Source: Paraburkholderia silviterrae (GTDB lineage: Bacteria > Pseudomonadota > Gammaproteobacteria > Burkholderiales > Burkholderiaceae). Taken from it: DNA of 64,000 nucleotides. Positions 37,581 through 45,748 of the stretch are shown here, one piece after another; positions within the stretch are counted from its first letter, which is position 1, and each line of letters starts with the position of its first letter. A model generated the notes under the pieces. The model searched no databases, was not told where the DNA came from, and saw nothing but the letters and a program-made list of their open reading frames with translations. The translations under genes and the position numbers were made by a program. Where the stretch lies: contig NZ_SMRP01000003.1 in NCBI RefSeq assembly GCF_004353915.1, positions 488,841 through 552,840 of the forward strand, in the 5' to 3' direction.

Positions 37581-38213
37581 TTAAAAAAGAGTGCCCGCCG
37601 GGGGACGGAGCACAAAACTGTTTGCCGTAGCGTTACCGGCACCGGCTGTCTGGTTCACCTGCATGAGGCCCGTTGCATTCCTGAAGGCCACACCGTCGAT
37701 GCGTACCTCACGAATGCCGCCTGCCTGGCCTGCCTGGTTACCCGTACCGCCGTTCGTTGCGGTGACCGCGGACATTTCCCCGTCCGAGAGCAACGCAACT
37801 CCGAGCACCCCAGTGCCGATCTGCGCACTGTTGCGCTGGATGTTGCCCACGCCTGCCGCCTGATTCACCATCATGGCGCCGGACGTATTCGCGAACGCGC
37901 CCGAACCGATGAGCGCGCTGGCGTTGCCAAGCCGGGCGCGCACCGAGGCGCCTTGCTCGTCGAGATTCACATTGCCCACCGAGCCGCCGTTGGTGATCGT
38001 CAGCTGGTTGCCCTGGACGTTGTCGAGCCCGGCCGCTTCGTTCACGGCGAGCGCGCCGGTTACCGAGGTGGCGGCGTTCGGTGCGATCACGGCGGTCGCG
38101 CCTACCGTGACCTGGGCGTGCACGGGTGTGGCGAGGGCCATTCCAAGTGCCACCCACGAGGCGGCGAGGGCGGGTGCTGCCAGAACTCGAGTGGCGTGCG
38201 GGTGGCGGCTCAT
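37581..38213 (-). CDS. FapB-like repeat protein
   Basis: A 210-residue exported protein (signal to ~34, 'ATPVHAQ'). Three repeats at ~52-70, 111-129 and 180-198 share the pattern (T/S)GA-x3-VN-x-(A/T)AG-x-x-N-x2-x-N ('TGALAVNEAAGLDNVQGN', 'SGAMMVNQAAGVGNIQRN'), the same spacing and key residues as the FapC-like protein. FapB is the minor, probably nucleating subunit in Pseudomonas. Its ATG overlaps the stop of the upstream gene (ATGA). Confidence 0.7.
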   Translation of the reverse strand: MSRHPHATRVLAAPALAASWVALGMALATPVHAQVTVGATAVIAPNAATSVTGALAVNEAAGLDNVQGNQLTITNGGSVGNVNLDEQGASVRARLGNASALIGSGAFANTSGAMMVNQAAGVGNIQRNSAQIGTGVLGVALLSDGEMSAVTATNGGTGNQAGQAGGIREVRIDGVAFRNATGLMQVNQTAGAGNATANSFVLRPPAGTLF

Positions 38214-38719
38214 TTCATGCCTCCCATCGTGCCCAGCGCGCTCGTGAGCGGCGCGAGCGCGCCGTTGATGGTCGAGGAGATCGTGCCGCCGATGCCGCCG
38301 AGGGCCTGGGCGCTGCCGCCCGCGCCGAGCGCCCCGTTCGAGCCCGACGGGTTGCCCACGAGAATGCGGTTAATCGCTTGCACGCCCGCCGCCTCGCCCG
38401 CGAGCGCGCCGCTCGCGTTCACGCCGGAGTTGCCGTGCGCGTTGGTGAGGTCCGTGTCGGAGACGAGCGTCGCCATGGCGGGGTCGTACGAGTTCTTCGG
38501 GAACGTCGTGGCCCGCACGATCACGGGGTCCTGGCTCTTCGGCACGCTGGCGAAAGCGCTGCGCGGGGTGATGTCGCGTTCGACGATGATGTCGCCGGGA
38601 TTGGCCACCTGCTGCGCGCTGACGCCTGCTGTCAGCGCCGCCGCGAACGCAGCGCTCAGGACGGCTGCGAGCCGGGCTGAGTGCCGGCGCCCAGCGGGCG
38701 TCTTAAAGCGAACGATCAT
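38210..38719 (-). CDS. Small secreted protein of the amyloid operon (FapA-like position)
   Basis: A 169-residue exported protein (signal to ~35, 'TAGVSAQQ'). The middle contains one degenerate copy of the repeat motif ('GNSGVNASGALAGEAAGVQ', ~96-114), then a Gly/Ser/Ala-rich tail. ATG 38719 follows GGAGACAAAC; in-frame starts upstream lack a ribosome site. No firm family match; FapA is proposed only because it precedes the FapB/FapC-like genes. Confidence 0.6.
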   Translation of the reverse strand: MIVRFKTPAGRRHSARLAAVLSAAFAAALTAGVSAQQVANPGDIIVERDITPRSAFASVPKSQDPVIVRATTFPKNSYDPAMATLVSDTDLTNAHGNSGVNASGALAGEAAGVQAINRILVGNPSGSNGALGAGGSAQALGGIGGTISSTINGALAPLTSALGTMGGMK

Positions 38720-38824
38720 GTTTGTCTCCGTCTGCATTGCACAACCGGCGTGAGCCGAGTGCCGCCTGCGATCCACGCCACGAGGGGCGTGGATCCTGTT
38801 GGGCGATAACCGCGTTTGTTCGGG

Positions 38825-39343
38825 TTACTTCCGGGTGTAGCTGGCGATGTTGCCTTGAGCGGCCTGGCCGGTGTCCACCGGGATCGGCAGCGGAGCGGGC
38901 GGGGCGATTTCGTCCCACAGCGTCACGCTGCTGCCGCGCATGAGCTGCGGCATGGCGGCGACCATCACCATGCCCACGGCGCCTCCGCGCTGGCGCGCAA
39001 GCGTCTGGTCATCGAGTGCGCCGGCGCCCGCGAGCACCTGATCGTCCCCAGCGGGACCCGGGTCGGCGGCGAGCGTGCCGGTGCTCAAGTTTTCGCCGCC
39101 CGTGCCGTTATCAGAACCAGGAGGTGCTGCGCGCACGTTGAACGTGGCGGGCACCATGGCCGCGCCTGTTGCTGGAACGACACCGGTGTTCGTCGCGACG
39201 AAACCCGCACTCGCCGCATCCGTTGCGGTCTGTGCGCGCACCGACGGCGCGAGAGCGAGGAGCGCGGCGGGAATCAGCACGGCGGCGAGCATGCCGCATG
39301 TGCCGGTAAGACTGCGCCTGACGTTCGAGGGAATGAGTCGCAT
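38825..39343 (-). CDS. First gene of the amyloid operon, secreted protein of unknown family
   Basis: A 172-residue exported protein (signal to ~37, 'LAPSVRA-QT'). It is rich in Ala, Gly and Pro and contains 'LDDQTLARQRGGAVG' at ~110-124, followed by 'MVMVAAMPQLMRGSSVTLWDE'. The D-D-x-x-L-A-x-Q-x-G core is shared with the FapE-like protein (residues 59-67), and the GG resembles double-glycine leader sites of C39 peptidases. The start has AGGAG at 39351-39355 and lies only ~16 nt after the predicted sigma-54 transcription start. The gene is separated from the next by 105 bp. Confidence 0.65.
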   Translation of the reverse strand: MRLIPSNVRRSLTGTCGMLAAVLIPAALLALAPSVRAQTATDAASAGFVATNTGVVPATGAAMVPATFNVRAAPPGSDNGTGGENLSTGTLAADPGPAGDDQVLAGAGALDDQTLARQRGGAVGMVMVAAMPQLMRGSSVTLWDEIAPPAPLPIPVDTGQAAQGNIASYTRK

Positions 39344-39370
39344 GGCGTATCTCCTGGTGCGAGACATTTA

Positions 39371-39385
39371 GCGAAACGTGTGCCA
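39371..39385 (-). promoter_or_regulatory. Sigma-54 (-24/-12) promoter of the amyloid operon
   Basis: On the minus strand: TGGCACACGTTTCGC, with GG and GC at the fixed -24/-12 distance (consensus TGGCACG-N4-TTGC). The predicted start at ~39359 leaves a 15-16-nt leader containing the AGGAG ribosome site of the first gene. Confidence 0.72.
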
Positions 39386-39392
39386 TGCCACG

Positions 39393-39405
39393 CAATCCAT
39401 TGATA
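39393..39405 (-). promoter_or_regulatory. IHF-binding site consensus
   Basis: TATCAATGGATTG on the minus strand matches WATCAANNNNTTR at every defined position. It lies directly upstream of the -24 box, between the promoter and the palindrome at 39459, where IHF bends DNA at many sigma-54 promoters. Confidence 0.6.
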
Positions 39406-39458
39406 CGTCGCGGGTCCGGATATTTTCTACGGATTTTGAATAGTGGATTTTCGCAAAA

Positions 39459-39478
39459 ACGTTTCAGTGCTGAAACGT
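39459..39478. promoter_or_regulatory. 20-bp palindrome, candidate enhancer (UAS)
   Basis: ACGTTTCAGTGCTGAAACGT, perfect 9-bp arms around TG, centred ~109 bp upstream of the predicted sigma-54 start. Distance and symmetry suit a dimeric activator site; which of the two VpsR-type proteins binds it is unknown. Confidence 0.55.
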
Positions 39479-39639
39479 CGACCGGTTTTAAACACCGGGA
39501 ATTCGTTGGAAAGTATCAATGGAGAACGTTTGCGCGATTTTTGTGTTACGTAATCGCGATGTCTTGGGAAGAAGGTACTGGAGCAACAGAATGAAAACAT
39601 CTGCAATGGATTTTCTTCTTGCAATTCAGCACTTACGTA

Positions 39640-39655
39640 ATGGAAACCTTTCCAT
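39640..39655. promoter_or_regulatory. Second palindrome in the divergent region
   Basis: ATGGAAACCTTTCCAT: perfect 7-bp arms around CC. TTACGTAAT occurs twice nearby (39546-39554 and 39633-39641). The whole 39344-39921 region (578 bp) is AT-rich compared with its surroundings and holds no supported gene. Confidence 0.35.
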
Positions 39656-39921
39656 CGGACCCTAAGCTATTCGCGTCGCATATTTTCTATCCAACACCCC
39701 GATCCATATAGTAAGCTTCAGAGAAACGCGTAATAGCCATAAGAAAAGCCCTGCCATGGGCAAGTTGACACACACGCCGCAACTCGGGGACTCACAGTCA
39801 GCAAAAGCCCCATGCTCGCCACGTCCTTTTGCGCCTGGTGGATGTCGTCTTTTGCTGCGTGTCTGTACATCAGGTGCGTGCCGTCATTTCGCAACGATGT
39901 GTTGGCAAGAGGATCTGAATA

Positions 39922-41313
39922 ATGGAATCCGCAACGCGGCAATTGGTTTACGTGACGCGCAATCCGAATGAAGCGCTGAACGAGCGGTTCCACGAGCGGG
40001 GCTGGCAGGTGGAGATCGTCGGCAACGCGCGGGATACGCGACGTGCGCTGCGCGCGGGTCTGCCCGCAGGCGGACTGCTCGATTTGACCAGCGAATTCCA
40101 TGTGCATGAGATCGGCGCGTTCGAGCCGTGCCTCACGTTGCCTAACGTTGGCTGGGTCGCAGCCACCACCACGGGCCAGTTGCAGGATGCCAATTTGCGC
40201 CGCCTCGTGCGCGATTACTGTTTCGATTACGTAACGGTGCCCTGGAGCGGCGAGCGCATTGTCGATTCCGTGGGCCATGCATTCGGCATGGTCGCGCTCG
40301 GCGAGGGCGCTTCGAACGACACCACGGGCGGTGCGGAAGGCGAAATGGTGGGCTCGTGCGAGGCGATGCTGGCGCTGTTCCGCTCGATCCGCAAGGTCGC
40401 GATGACCGACGCGCCGGTGTTCATTTCGGGCGAGTCGGGCACTGGCAAGGAACTCACCGCGGTCGCCATTCACGAGCGCTCGGCGCGGCGCAATGCGATG
40501 TTCGTGCCCATCAATTGCGGGGCGATCCCGCCGCATCTGCTGCAGTCGGAACTATTCGGCTATGAGCGCGGCGCGTTCACGGGCGCGAACCAGCGCAAGA
40601 TCGGCCGCGTGGAAGCGGCCAATGGAGGCACGCTCTTTCTCGACGAAATCGGCGACCTGCCGATGGAAAGCCAGGCGAGCCTGTTGCGCTTTCTCCAGGA
40701 AGGCCGGATCGAGCGCCTTGGCGGCCACCAGTCGATTCCCGTGGATGTGCGCATCATCTCGGCCACGCACGTGGACATGCGCGCGGCCATGGTCGAGGGG
40801 CGCTTCCGCCAGGATTTGTATCACCGCCTGTGCGTCCTGCAGATCGACGAGCCGCCGCTGCGTGCGCGCGGCAAGGACATCGAATTGCTCGCGCGGCACA
40901 TGCTCGAGCGCTTCAAGAAAGACGGTGGGCGGCGTCTGCGCGGCTTTTCTCCCGACGCCATTGCCGCGCTGCATAACTACAGCTGGCCCGGCAACGTGCG
41001 CGAGCTCATCAACCGCGTGCGCCGTGCGATCGTCATGACCGAAGGGCGCGCGATCACGGCGCGCGATCTGGAGCTGGGCGATTACGTCGAGGTGGTGCCG
41101 GTCTCGCTCGCGCAGGCGCGCGAGGCCGCCGAGCGCCAGGCCATCGAGCTCGCCTTGCTGCGCCATCGCGGGCGTCTTGGCGATGCCGCGCAGGAACTGG
41201 GCATCTCGCGCGTGACCCTATACCGGCTGTTGTGTGCGCATGGCATGCGGCATATGGAAAGCGATCCGCTCGCGCCGCATCCCGGCGGACTGGTTTCGGG
41301 GGGCGGGGCCTGA
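39922..41313 (+). CDS. VpsR-type sigma-54-dependent activator, divergent paralogue
   Basis: A 463-residue paralogue of the activator at 30828, with the same order: VpsR-like N-domain (~5-135, ending 'RDYCFDYVTVPW'), AAA+ with Walker A 'GESGTGKE' (Lys176), 'GAFTGA' (~217) and Fis HTH ('[19 protein letters not shown]'). It lacks the ~65-residue N-terminal extension of the other copy. It is divergent from the amyloid operon across a region with a sigma-54 promoter, so it is the more likely dedicated activator, with the operon-borne copy as feedback partner. Confidence 0.92.
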   Translation: MESATRQLVYVTRNPNEALNERFHERGWQVEIVGNARDTRRALRAGLPAGGLLDLTSEFHVHEIGAFEPCLTLPNVGWVAATTTGQLQDANLRRLVRDYCFDYVTVPWSGERIVDSVGHAFGMVALGEGASNDTTGGAEGEMVGSCEAMLALFRSIRKVAMTDAPVFISGESGTGKELTAVAIHERSARRNAMFVPINCGAIPPHLLQSELFGYERGAFTGANQRKIGRVEAANGGTLFLDEIGDLPMESQASLLRFLQEGRIERLGGHQSIPVDVRIISATHVDMRAAMVEGRFRQDLYHRLCVLQIDEPPLRARGKDIELLARHMLERFKKDGGRRLRGFSPDAIAALHNYSWPGNVRELINRVRRAIVMTEGRAITARDLELGDYVEVVPVSLAQAREAAERQAIELALLRHRGRLGDAAQELGISRVTLYRLLCAHGMRHMESDPLAPHPGGLVSGGGA

Positions 41314-41947
41314 AGGCGGCCTCGCCGAGGGGACCATATAACGGCCGCGCGATGTGGCCGCACAAGCACGACGAAGCAGGCTGACGAAGAGCCGGAACGG
41401 TCGTGAGGGTACGAGGTAGCAGGGGTGCGAGCGGGCTTGCGCGGGGGCGCAGGTTCGTGCGGCGGGCGGCCCGTGAGTGCGGGCCGCCCTGTCTGCGTTT
41501 GCGCGTGGTGGGCGCGTTGTGGCCTGGGCGTGCAGTTGGCGATATTGCGGGTTATTTGCGAACGATTTGCCACGGGCTTGTCACGTTGGCTCGTCGCGCT
41601 AATCAACGCATTGATTTTTACGCCGTTTGTTTTTGCCGGGCGTCGCCATGCGGCGCATTATCTGCGGCATTATTCGATTTTTCACGGCTTCGACATAATG
41701 CGTATTTTCTGGGCATGTTATGCCGATGCAGCGAATTGTGTCGTCGCGCGTATCGCGTTGTAGCCAGTCATTCCGAATGGCGCTGTGCGGTGTTGTCGTA
41801 CCTGTCCCCCGATTGCCCTCCGCTTGTTCTCTGCTTGTTCTCCGCATGCTCTCCATTGGGCCCGAGCTGCCGTTTGCCGGCTTGCTATAGAATCTCCTCT
41901 TTTGAATCCGCACCGGGTGCGCTCGCGCGCCCGCTCAGGGACCGCGC
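41314..41947. other. Intergenic region before thyA
   Basis: 634 bp with no supported gene. It holds a perfect hairpin GGGCGGCCCG/CGGGCCGCCC (41463-41472, 41479-41488), probably a terminator for the regulator; an AT-rich stretch (41590-41720) that differs from the neighbourhood; and TATAGAAT (41886-41893), a -10 candidate for thyA. Confidence 0.45.
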
Positions 41948-42919
41948 ATGAAACAGTACCTCGAGCTCGTCCGCTCGATTCTCGACACCGGCAGCTGGCA
42001 GGAAAACCGCACCGGCATCCGCACGATCAGCATGCCGGGCGCCATGTTGCGCTTCGACCTGCAACAAGGCTTCCCGGCCGTCACGACGAAAAAGCTTGCG
42101 TTCAAGTCGGCGGTGGGGGAGCTGATCGGCTTCCTGCGCGCCTCGCGCAGCGCGGCGGATTTCCGTGCGCTCGGCTGCAAGGTCTGGGACGCCAATGCGA
42201 ACGAGAACGCGCAGTGGCTCGCCAATCCATACCGCCGCGGCACCGACGACCTCGGCGACGTCTATGGCGTGCAGTGGCGCCAGTGGCCCGCCTACAAGGT
42301 GCTGGACGCCGACGCGAGCGCGCAGTTGGCCGACGCGCAGTCGCGCGGCTATGCGCGCGTGAGCGAATTCAGCGAGGACGGCCGCCCGAAGGTGCTGCTC
42401 TACAAGGCGGTCGACCAGCTGCGCCAGTGCCTCGACACGATCATGAACAACCCCGCCGACCGCCGGATTCTGTTTCATGGCTGGAACCCGGCGGTGCTCG
42501 ACGAGATCGCGCTGCCCGCATGCCACCTGCTTTATCAGTTCTTGCCGAACGTGGCGAAGCGCGAGATCTCGCTGTGCCTGTATATCCGCAGCAATGACGT
42601 GGGCCTCGGCACGCCGTTCAACCTGACCGAAGGCGCGGTCCTGCTGCATCTCGTCGGCCGCCTGACGGGCTACACGCCGCGCTGGTTCACGTACTTCATC
42701 GGCGACGCGCATATTTACGAGAACCAGCTCGGCATGCTCAACGAGCAGTTGAGCCGCGAGCCTTATGAGAGCCCGCGTCTCGAGATCGCGTCGCGCGTGC
42801 CCGAGTACGCGAAGACTGGCGTCTACGAGCCCGAGTGGCTCGAGAAGGTCGAGCCCGCCGACTTCTCGCTGGCCGGCTATCGGCACCACGATCCGCTCAC
42901 GGCGCCGATGGCGGTCTAG
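41948..42919 (+). CDS. thyA: Thymidylate synthase
   Basis: A 323-residue ThyA that makes dTMP from dUMP with methylene-tetrahydrofolate. The catalytic Cys lies in '[14 protein letters not shown]', and the folate/dUMP-binding blocks are '[20 protein letters not shown]' and '[12 protein letters not shown]'. It is longer than the 264-residue E. coli enzyme because it has the insertion seen in Lactobacillus-type ThyA (~residues 85-135). Partner of folA in folate recycling. Confidence 0.97.
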   Translation: MKQYLELVRSILDTGSWQENRTGIRTISMPGAMLRFDLQQGFPAVTTKKLAFKSAVGELIGFLRASRSAADFRALGCKVWDANANENAQWLANPYRRGTDDLGDVYGVQWRQWPAYKVLDADASAQLADAQSRGYARVSEFSEDGRPKVLLYKAVDQLRQCLDTIMNNPADRRILFHGWNPAVLDEIALPACHLLYQFLPNVAKREISLCLYIRSNDVGLGTPFNLTEGAVLLHLVGRLTGYTPRWFTYFIGDAHIYENQLGMLNEQLSREPYESPRLEIASRVPEYAKTGVYEPEWLEKVEPADFSLAGYRHHDPLTAPMAV

Positions 42920-42953
42920 CGTGCCGTAGCGCCGAGATCGACGCGCGAAAAGC

Positions 42954-42987
42954 AAAGCCCGCGAACAGCGATGTTCGCGGGCTTTTT
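42954..42987 (+). terminator. Rho-independent terminator after thyA
   Basis: Perfect 13-bp stem AAAGCCCGCGAAC/GTTCGCGGGCTTT (42954-42966, 42973-42985) and a T5 run. Confidence 0.92.
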
Positions 42988-43030
42988 CGTTGGCGGCGCG
43001 CGCCTTGCGGTGCGCGCCGGGGTGGTGGGC

Positions 43031-45748
43031 TCAGCCGTGATGATGCTCGTCGTGGCCGCCGCTCGCTTGCGGATGGGGTTGCGGCTGCGGCTGCGGATGG
43101 GGCTCCGGACGCGGCTGGGGCTGCGGTTGCGGGTGGAATTCGGCTCGCGGCTGGGGCTGCGGTTGCGGGTGGAATTCGGCTCGCGGTTGGGGCTGCGGTT
43201 GCGGATGGAACTCCGGCCGCGGCTGCGGCTGCGGTTGCGGACGGACCTCCGCACGCGGCTGGGGCTGCGGGTGGAACTCCGCGCGCGGCTGAGGCTGCGG
43301 TTGTGGTTGCGGACGGACTTCCGCACGCGGCTGAGGCTGCGGCTGTGGTTGCGGGCGAACTTCCGCACGCGGCTGAGGCTGCGGTTGCGAGCGGACCTCC
43401 GCACGCGGCTGCGGCTGAGGCTGCGGATGAAACTCGGCGCGCTGCTGCTGCTCCGGTTGCGGATGGGCATCCGCACGTGGTTGCGTTTGCACCGGCTGCT
43501 GCCCGTGCGGTGCTTCGCCCGCGGCGGGCTGCGGCGCGCGCGCAGGTGCGCCTTCATGCGGCTGCTGCATCGCGAACGCTTGCTGCCGGCTTTCCTGACC
43601 CGGCGCCGCGCCGCCCGGCTGTCCATGTTGCGCCATCGGCGCATGCGGTTGCATCCAGGAGGGCTGATGCGCCTCGCCCGGCGTGCCGGCCAGCGCGCGG
43701 CCATTCATGGTGCCGGCGGCGCCCGGTGTGCGCGGCCCGCCGCCGGGCATGGCGCCTTGCGGCTGTCCGCCCTCCGGTCGGCCCGCGAACTGCGGCGGAT
43801 GCGGCACGCCATGCGCTTCGTTGGCCTGCGGGGCGACCGGGTCGTGGCCGTTCGCCATCGCGGGCGGCATGCCGGGCTGTCCAGGTTGTTGTCCATGCGG
43901 GGCCATGGCTTCGTTTGGACCATGCGGGCCGCCCTGGGCGAAAGCGCTTGGACGCGGCTCCTGACCCGGCCCCTGGCCCGGCGCGCCGTTCGGCCGGCCC
44001 TGCGCGCCGATCACCGGCGAGTGGGGCGGCACGACACGCACGTTCTGCTGAGGCCATCCCCCGTGCGAGGCGGGCGAGAAAGGCGAGAACGAAGCGTGCG
44101 CCGGCGCGGAGACGTGCACGACAGGCGCGCCTGCGCCCGGCACGGCACCACCGCTGTGGGCGAAGCGCTGCGCGAGGTTGTCGCGGAAGGCAGGCGGCGC
44201 GACCGGCGCGCGCGTTGCCACGACCTGACGCTGATTGAGCGAGGCGGGCGGCCGATAGTCGGCGCGGCGCAGATTCGGACCGAAGCTGCCCTTGACCGGC
44301 GCGATGCCCGGCGTGCCCGACTGGATGTGCGCGTTTTGCCATTGGCGCGGGTCGACGCGCTGCGCGAAGCGCGAGGTCGGCTGGCCGTGCACGAAGGCCG
44401 TGGCGGGCACGGCGGTCACGGCGCCCGGCACGCGGTAGTTCACGAACGTGTTGTGCACGTTGATGTTCGTGATGTTCACGTCGTGGCGGTAGTTGTTGAC
44501 GATCACGGTCTGATTCACGCGGTCGTAGTAGTGCGGGCTCCAGTCGCCCCCGTGCGGGTGCCACGGCTCGCCCGGCCCGAGTGCGAACCACGCGACGCCC
44601 GCTGCCGCTGCGCCGCCGATGGCGAGATTCACACCCCAATCGGGGCCGCCGTCGCCGCCGCCCACGAAGGCGACGAGCGCCGGCGCGTAGACGGGCGGCG
44701 CGGTCTCGACGATCGGACCCGGCACCCAGGCCCACGAATCGTCGACGTGGGCCCAGCGGCCGTAGTGGTAGGGCGCGAAGCCCCACGGCGCATCGTCCAC
44801 CCACGTCCAGCCCCACGGCGCCTGCCAGACCCAGTGGCCGTCGTGATAGGGGGCCCAGCCCGAGGGCACGTCGTTGGGCGTCCAGACCTCGCCGTACTGC
44901 GGGCTTTCGCGCCACGTGCCGTTGGCGTCCAGATCCTGATAGCCGGGAACGTCGCGCGAGACGTAGCGCGCCGAGACCGAGCGGTCCTCGCTGGCGTCGC
45001 GCGCGAGCGCCCACTGGTCGAAGGCATCGGGCGGCGGCGCGGCCTCGCTCGCCACCTGCTGCAGGTTGGTGCCGGCAAAACGGATTTGCTGGCCCGCCGA
45101 CATCGGCGTCTGGCCGTTCTCGCCGTACACCGTCACGTTGCCGCTGCGCACCGTCACGGTCGTGCTGCTGCCGTCGGGCGCGACGTCCACGCGATAGTCG
45201 CCAGGGCTGGTCACGCCGAGCGCGAGGTTGGGCGTGTCGATTTCATATGAGCTGCCGGGGGGCAACTCGCGCACGCGCGCCGCGAAAGTGCCTTGCGCGA
45301 CTTTCAGCTGGGCGGTCGAGTCGTCGAGGTTGAGGACGTCGACGCTCGTTTGCGGACCCATGCGCACCGCCGTCGAGCCGATGTGCAGCTCCGAGCGCGC
45401 GTTGGCGTCGTTCCAGAGCTGGTCGCCGGTCGTGAGCGGGCGGTTTAGCTGGGCGTAGGACCAGTCGGTGGCGCCGGCCGGCTCGGTCGTGACGTCGCCT
45501 GCCATATAGTCGAGACGCGCGACGCGTCCGGGCGGGTCGCCGGCTGCGCTGGCGACCGGTGCGCCTTGCGGGGCGGCCTGCGCCCAGGCGTTGGCGCCGG
45601 CGAGGCTGAGCGCGAAAGCGGCGAGCACGGCGCCGGCGATGAGCGTGCGGCCGCGCGGGCGGCGCACGGCGACGTGCGGGTGCCGGTACGTGTCTTGCAT
45701 GTTGTCGTGGCGGCGGAACGTGATAGGCGATGAGGTGCGCGTTGTCAT
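43031..45748 (-). CDS. FecR/DUF6600 envelope protein with Pro/Gln-rich tail
   Basis: A 905-residue exported protein. A hydrophobic signal (~32-57) is followed by a FecR-like beta domain (~75-215, 'GRVARLDYMAGDVTTEPAG'). A DUF6600-type region of Trp/Tyr-rich repeats comes next (~275-345, 'YGEVWTPNDVPSGWAPYHDG', 'WVWQAPWGWTWVDDAPWGFA'). The C-terminal half is low complexity: Pro/Gln/Gly/His-rich, ending in ~150 residues of (PQ)n-R-A-E-(V/F)-(R/H)-P-Q repeats and a His tail. No FecI sigma gene is adjacent. Function unknown; periplasmic or cell-surface location is inferred from composition and the signal. Confidence 0.82.
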   Translation of the reverse strand: MTTRTSSPITFRRHDNMQDTYRHPHVAVRRPRGRTLIAGAVLAAFALSLAGANAWAQAAPQGAPVASAAGDPPGRVARLDYMAGDVTTEPAGATDWSYAQLNRPLTTGDQLWNDANARSELHIGSTAVRMGPQTSVDVLNLDDSTAQLKVAQGTFAARVRELPPGSSYEIDTPNLALGVTSPGDYRVDVAPDGSSTTVTVRSGNVTVYGENGQTPMSAGQQIRFAGTNLQQVASEAAPPPDAFDQWALARDASEDRSVSARYVSRDVPGYQDLDANGTWRESPQYGEVWTPNDVPSGWAPYHDGHWVWQAPWGWTWVDDAPWGFAPYHYGRWAHVDDSWAWVPGPIVETAPPVYAPALVAFVGGGDGGPDWGVNLAIGGAAAAGVAWFALGPGEPWHPHGGDWSPHYYDRVNQTVIVNNYRHDVNITNINVHNTFVNYRVPGAVTAVPATAFVHGQPTSRFAQRVDPRQWQNAHIQSGTPGIAPVKGSFGPNLRRADYRPPASLNQRQVVATRAPVAPPAFRDNLAQRFAHSGGAVPGAGAPVVHVSAPAHASFSPFSPASHGGWPQQNVRVVPPHSPVIGAQGRPNGAPGQGPGQEPRPSAFAQGGPHGPNEAMAPHGQQPGQPGMPPAMANGHDPVAPQANEAHGVPHPPQFAGRPEGGQPQGAMPGGGPRTPGAAGTMNGRALAGTPGEAHQPSWMQPHAPMAQHGQPGGAAPGQESRQQAFAMQQPHEGAPARAPQPAAGEAPHGQQPVQTQPRADAHPQPEQQQRAEFHPQPQPQPRAEVRSQPQPQPRAEVRPQPQPQPQPRAEVRPQPQPQPQPRAEFHPQPQPRAEVRPQPQPQPRPEFHPQPQPQPRAEFHPQPQPQPRAEFHPQPQPQPRPEPHPQPQPQPHPQASGGHDEHHHG
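43060..43500 (-). repeat. Low-complexity Pro/Gln repeat array
   Basis: About 440 bp of irregular units (mainly 18-54 bp) encoding QPQPQPRAEV(R/H)PQ-like repeats; G/C-rich and strongly biased on one strand (GCTGCGG on the plus strand). Likely to vary in length and to be assembled poorly from short reads. Confidence 0.85.

Noticed and set aside
35973..38753. A 926-codon open frame on the plus strand across three amyloid genes
   Set aside because: Its product is Arg/Ala/Val-rich with no motif; it is a frame shadow of GC-biased genes with signal peptides on the other strand.
41425..41763. A 112-codon plus-strand frame before thyA
   Set aside because: No ribosome site, Cys/Trp-rich unusual composition, and it starts across a probable terminator hairpin.
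43060..43500. Repeat array as a CRISPR
   Set aside because: Units are irregular, coding and without unique spacers.
42971..45250. A 759-codon plus-strand frame opposite the DUF6600 gene
   Set aside because: Arg/Leu/Ala repeats mirror the Pro/Gln repeats; no domain content.
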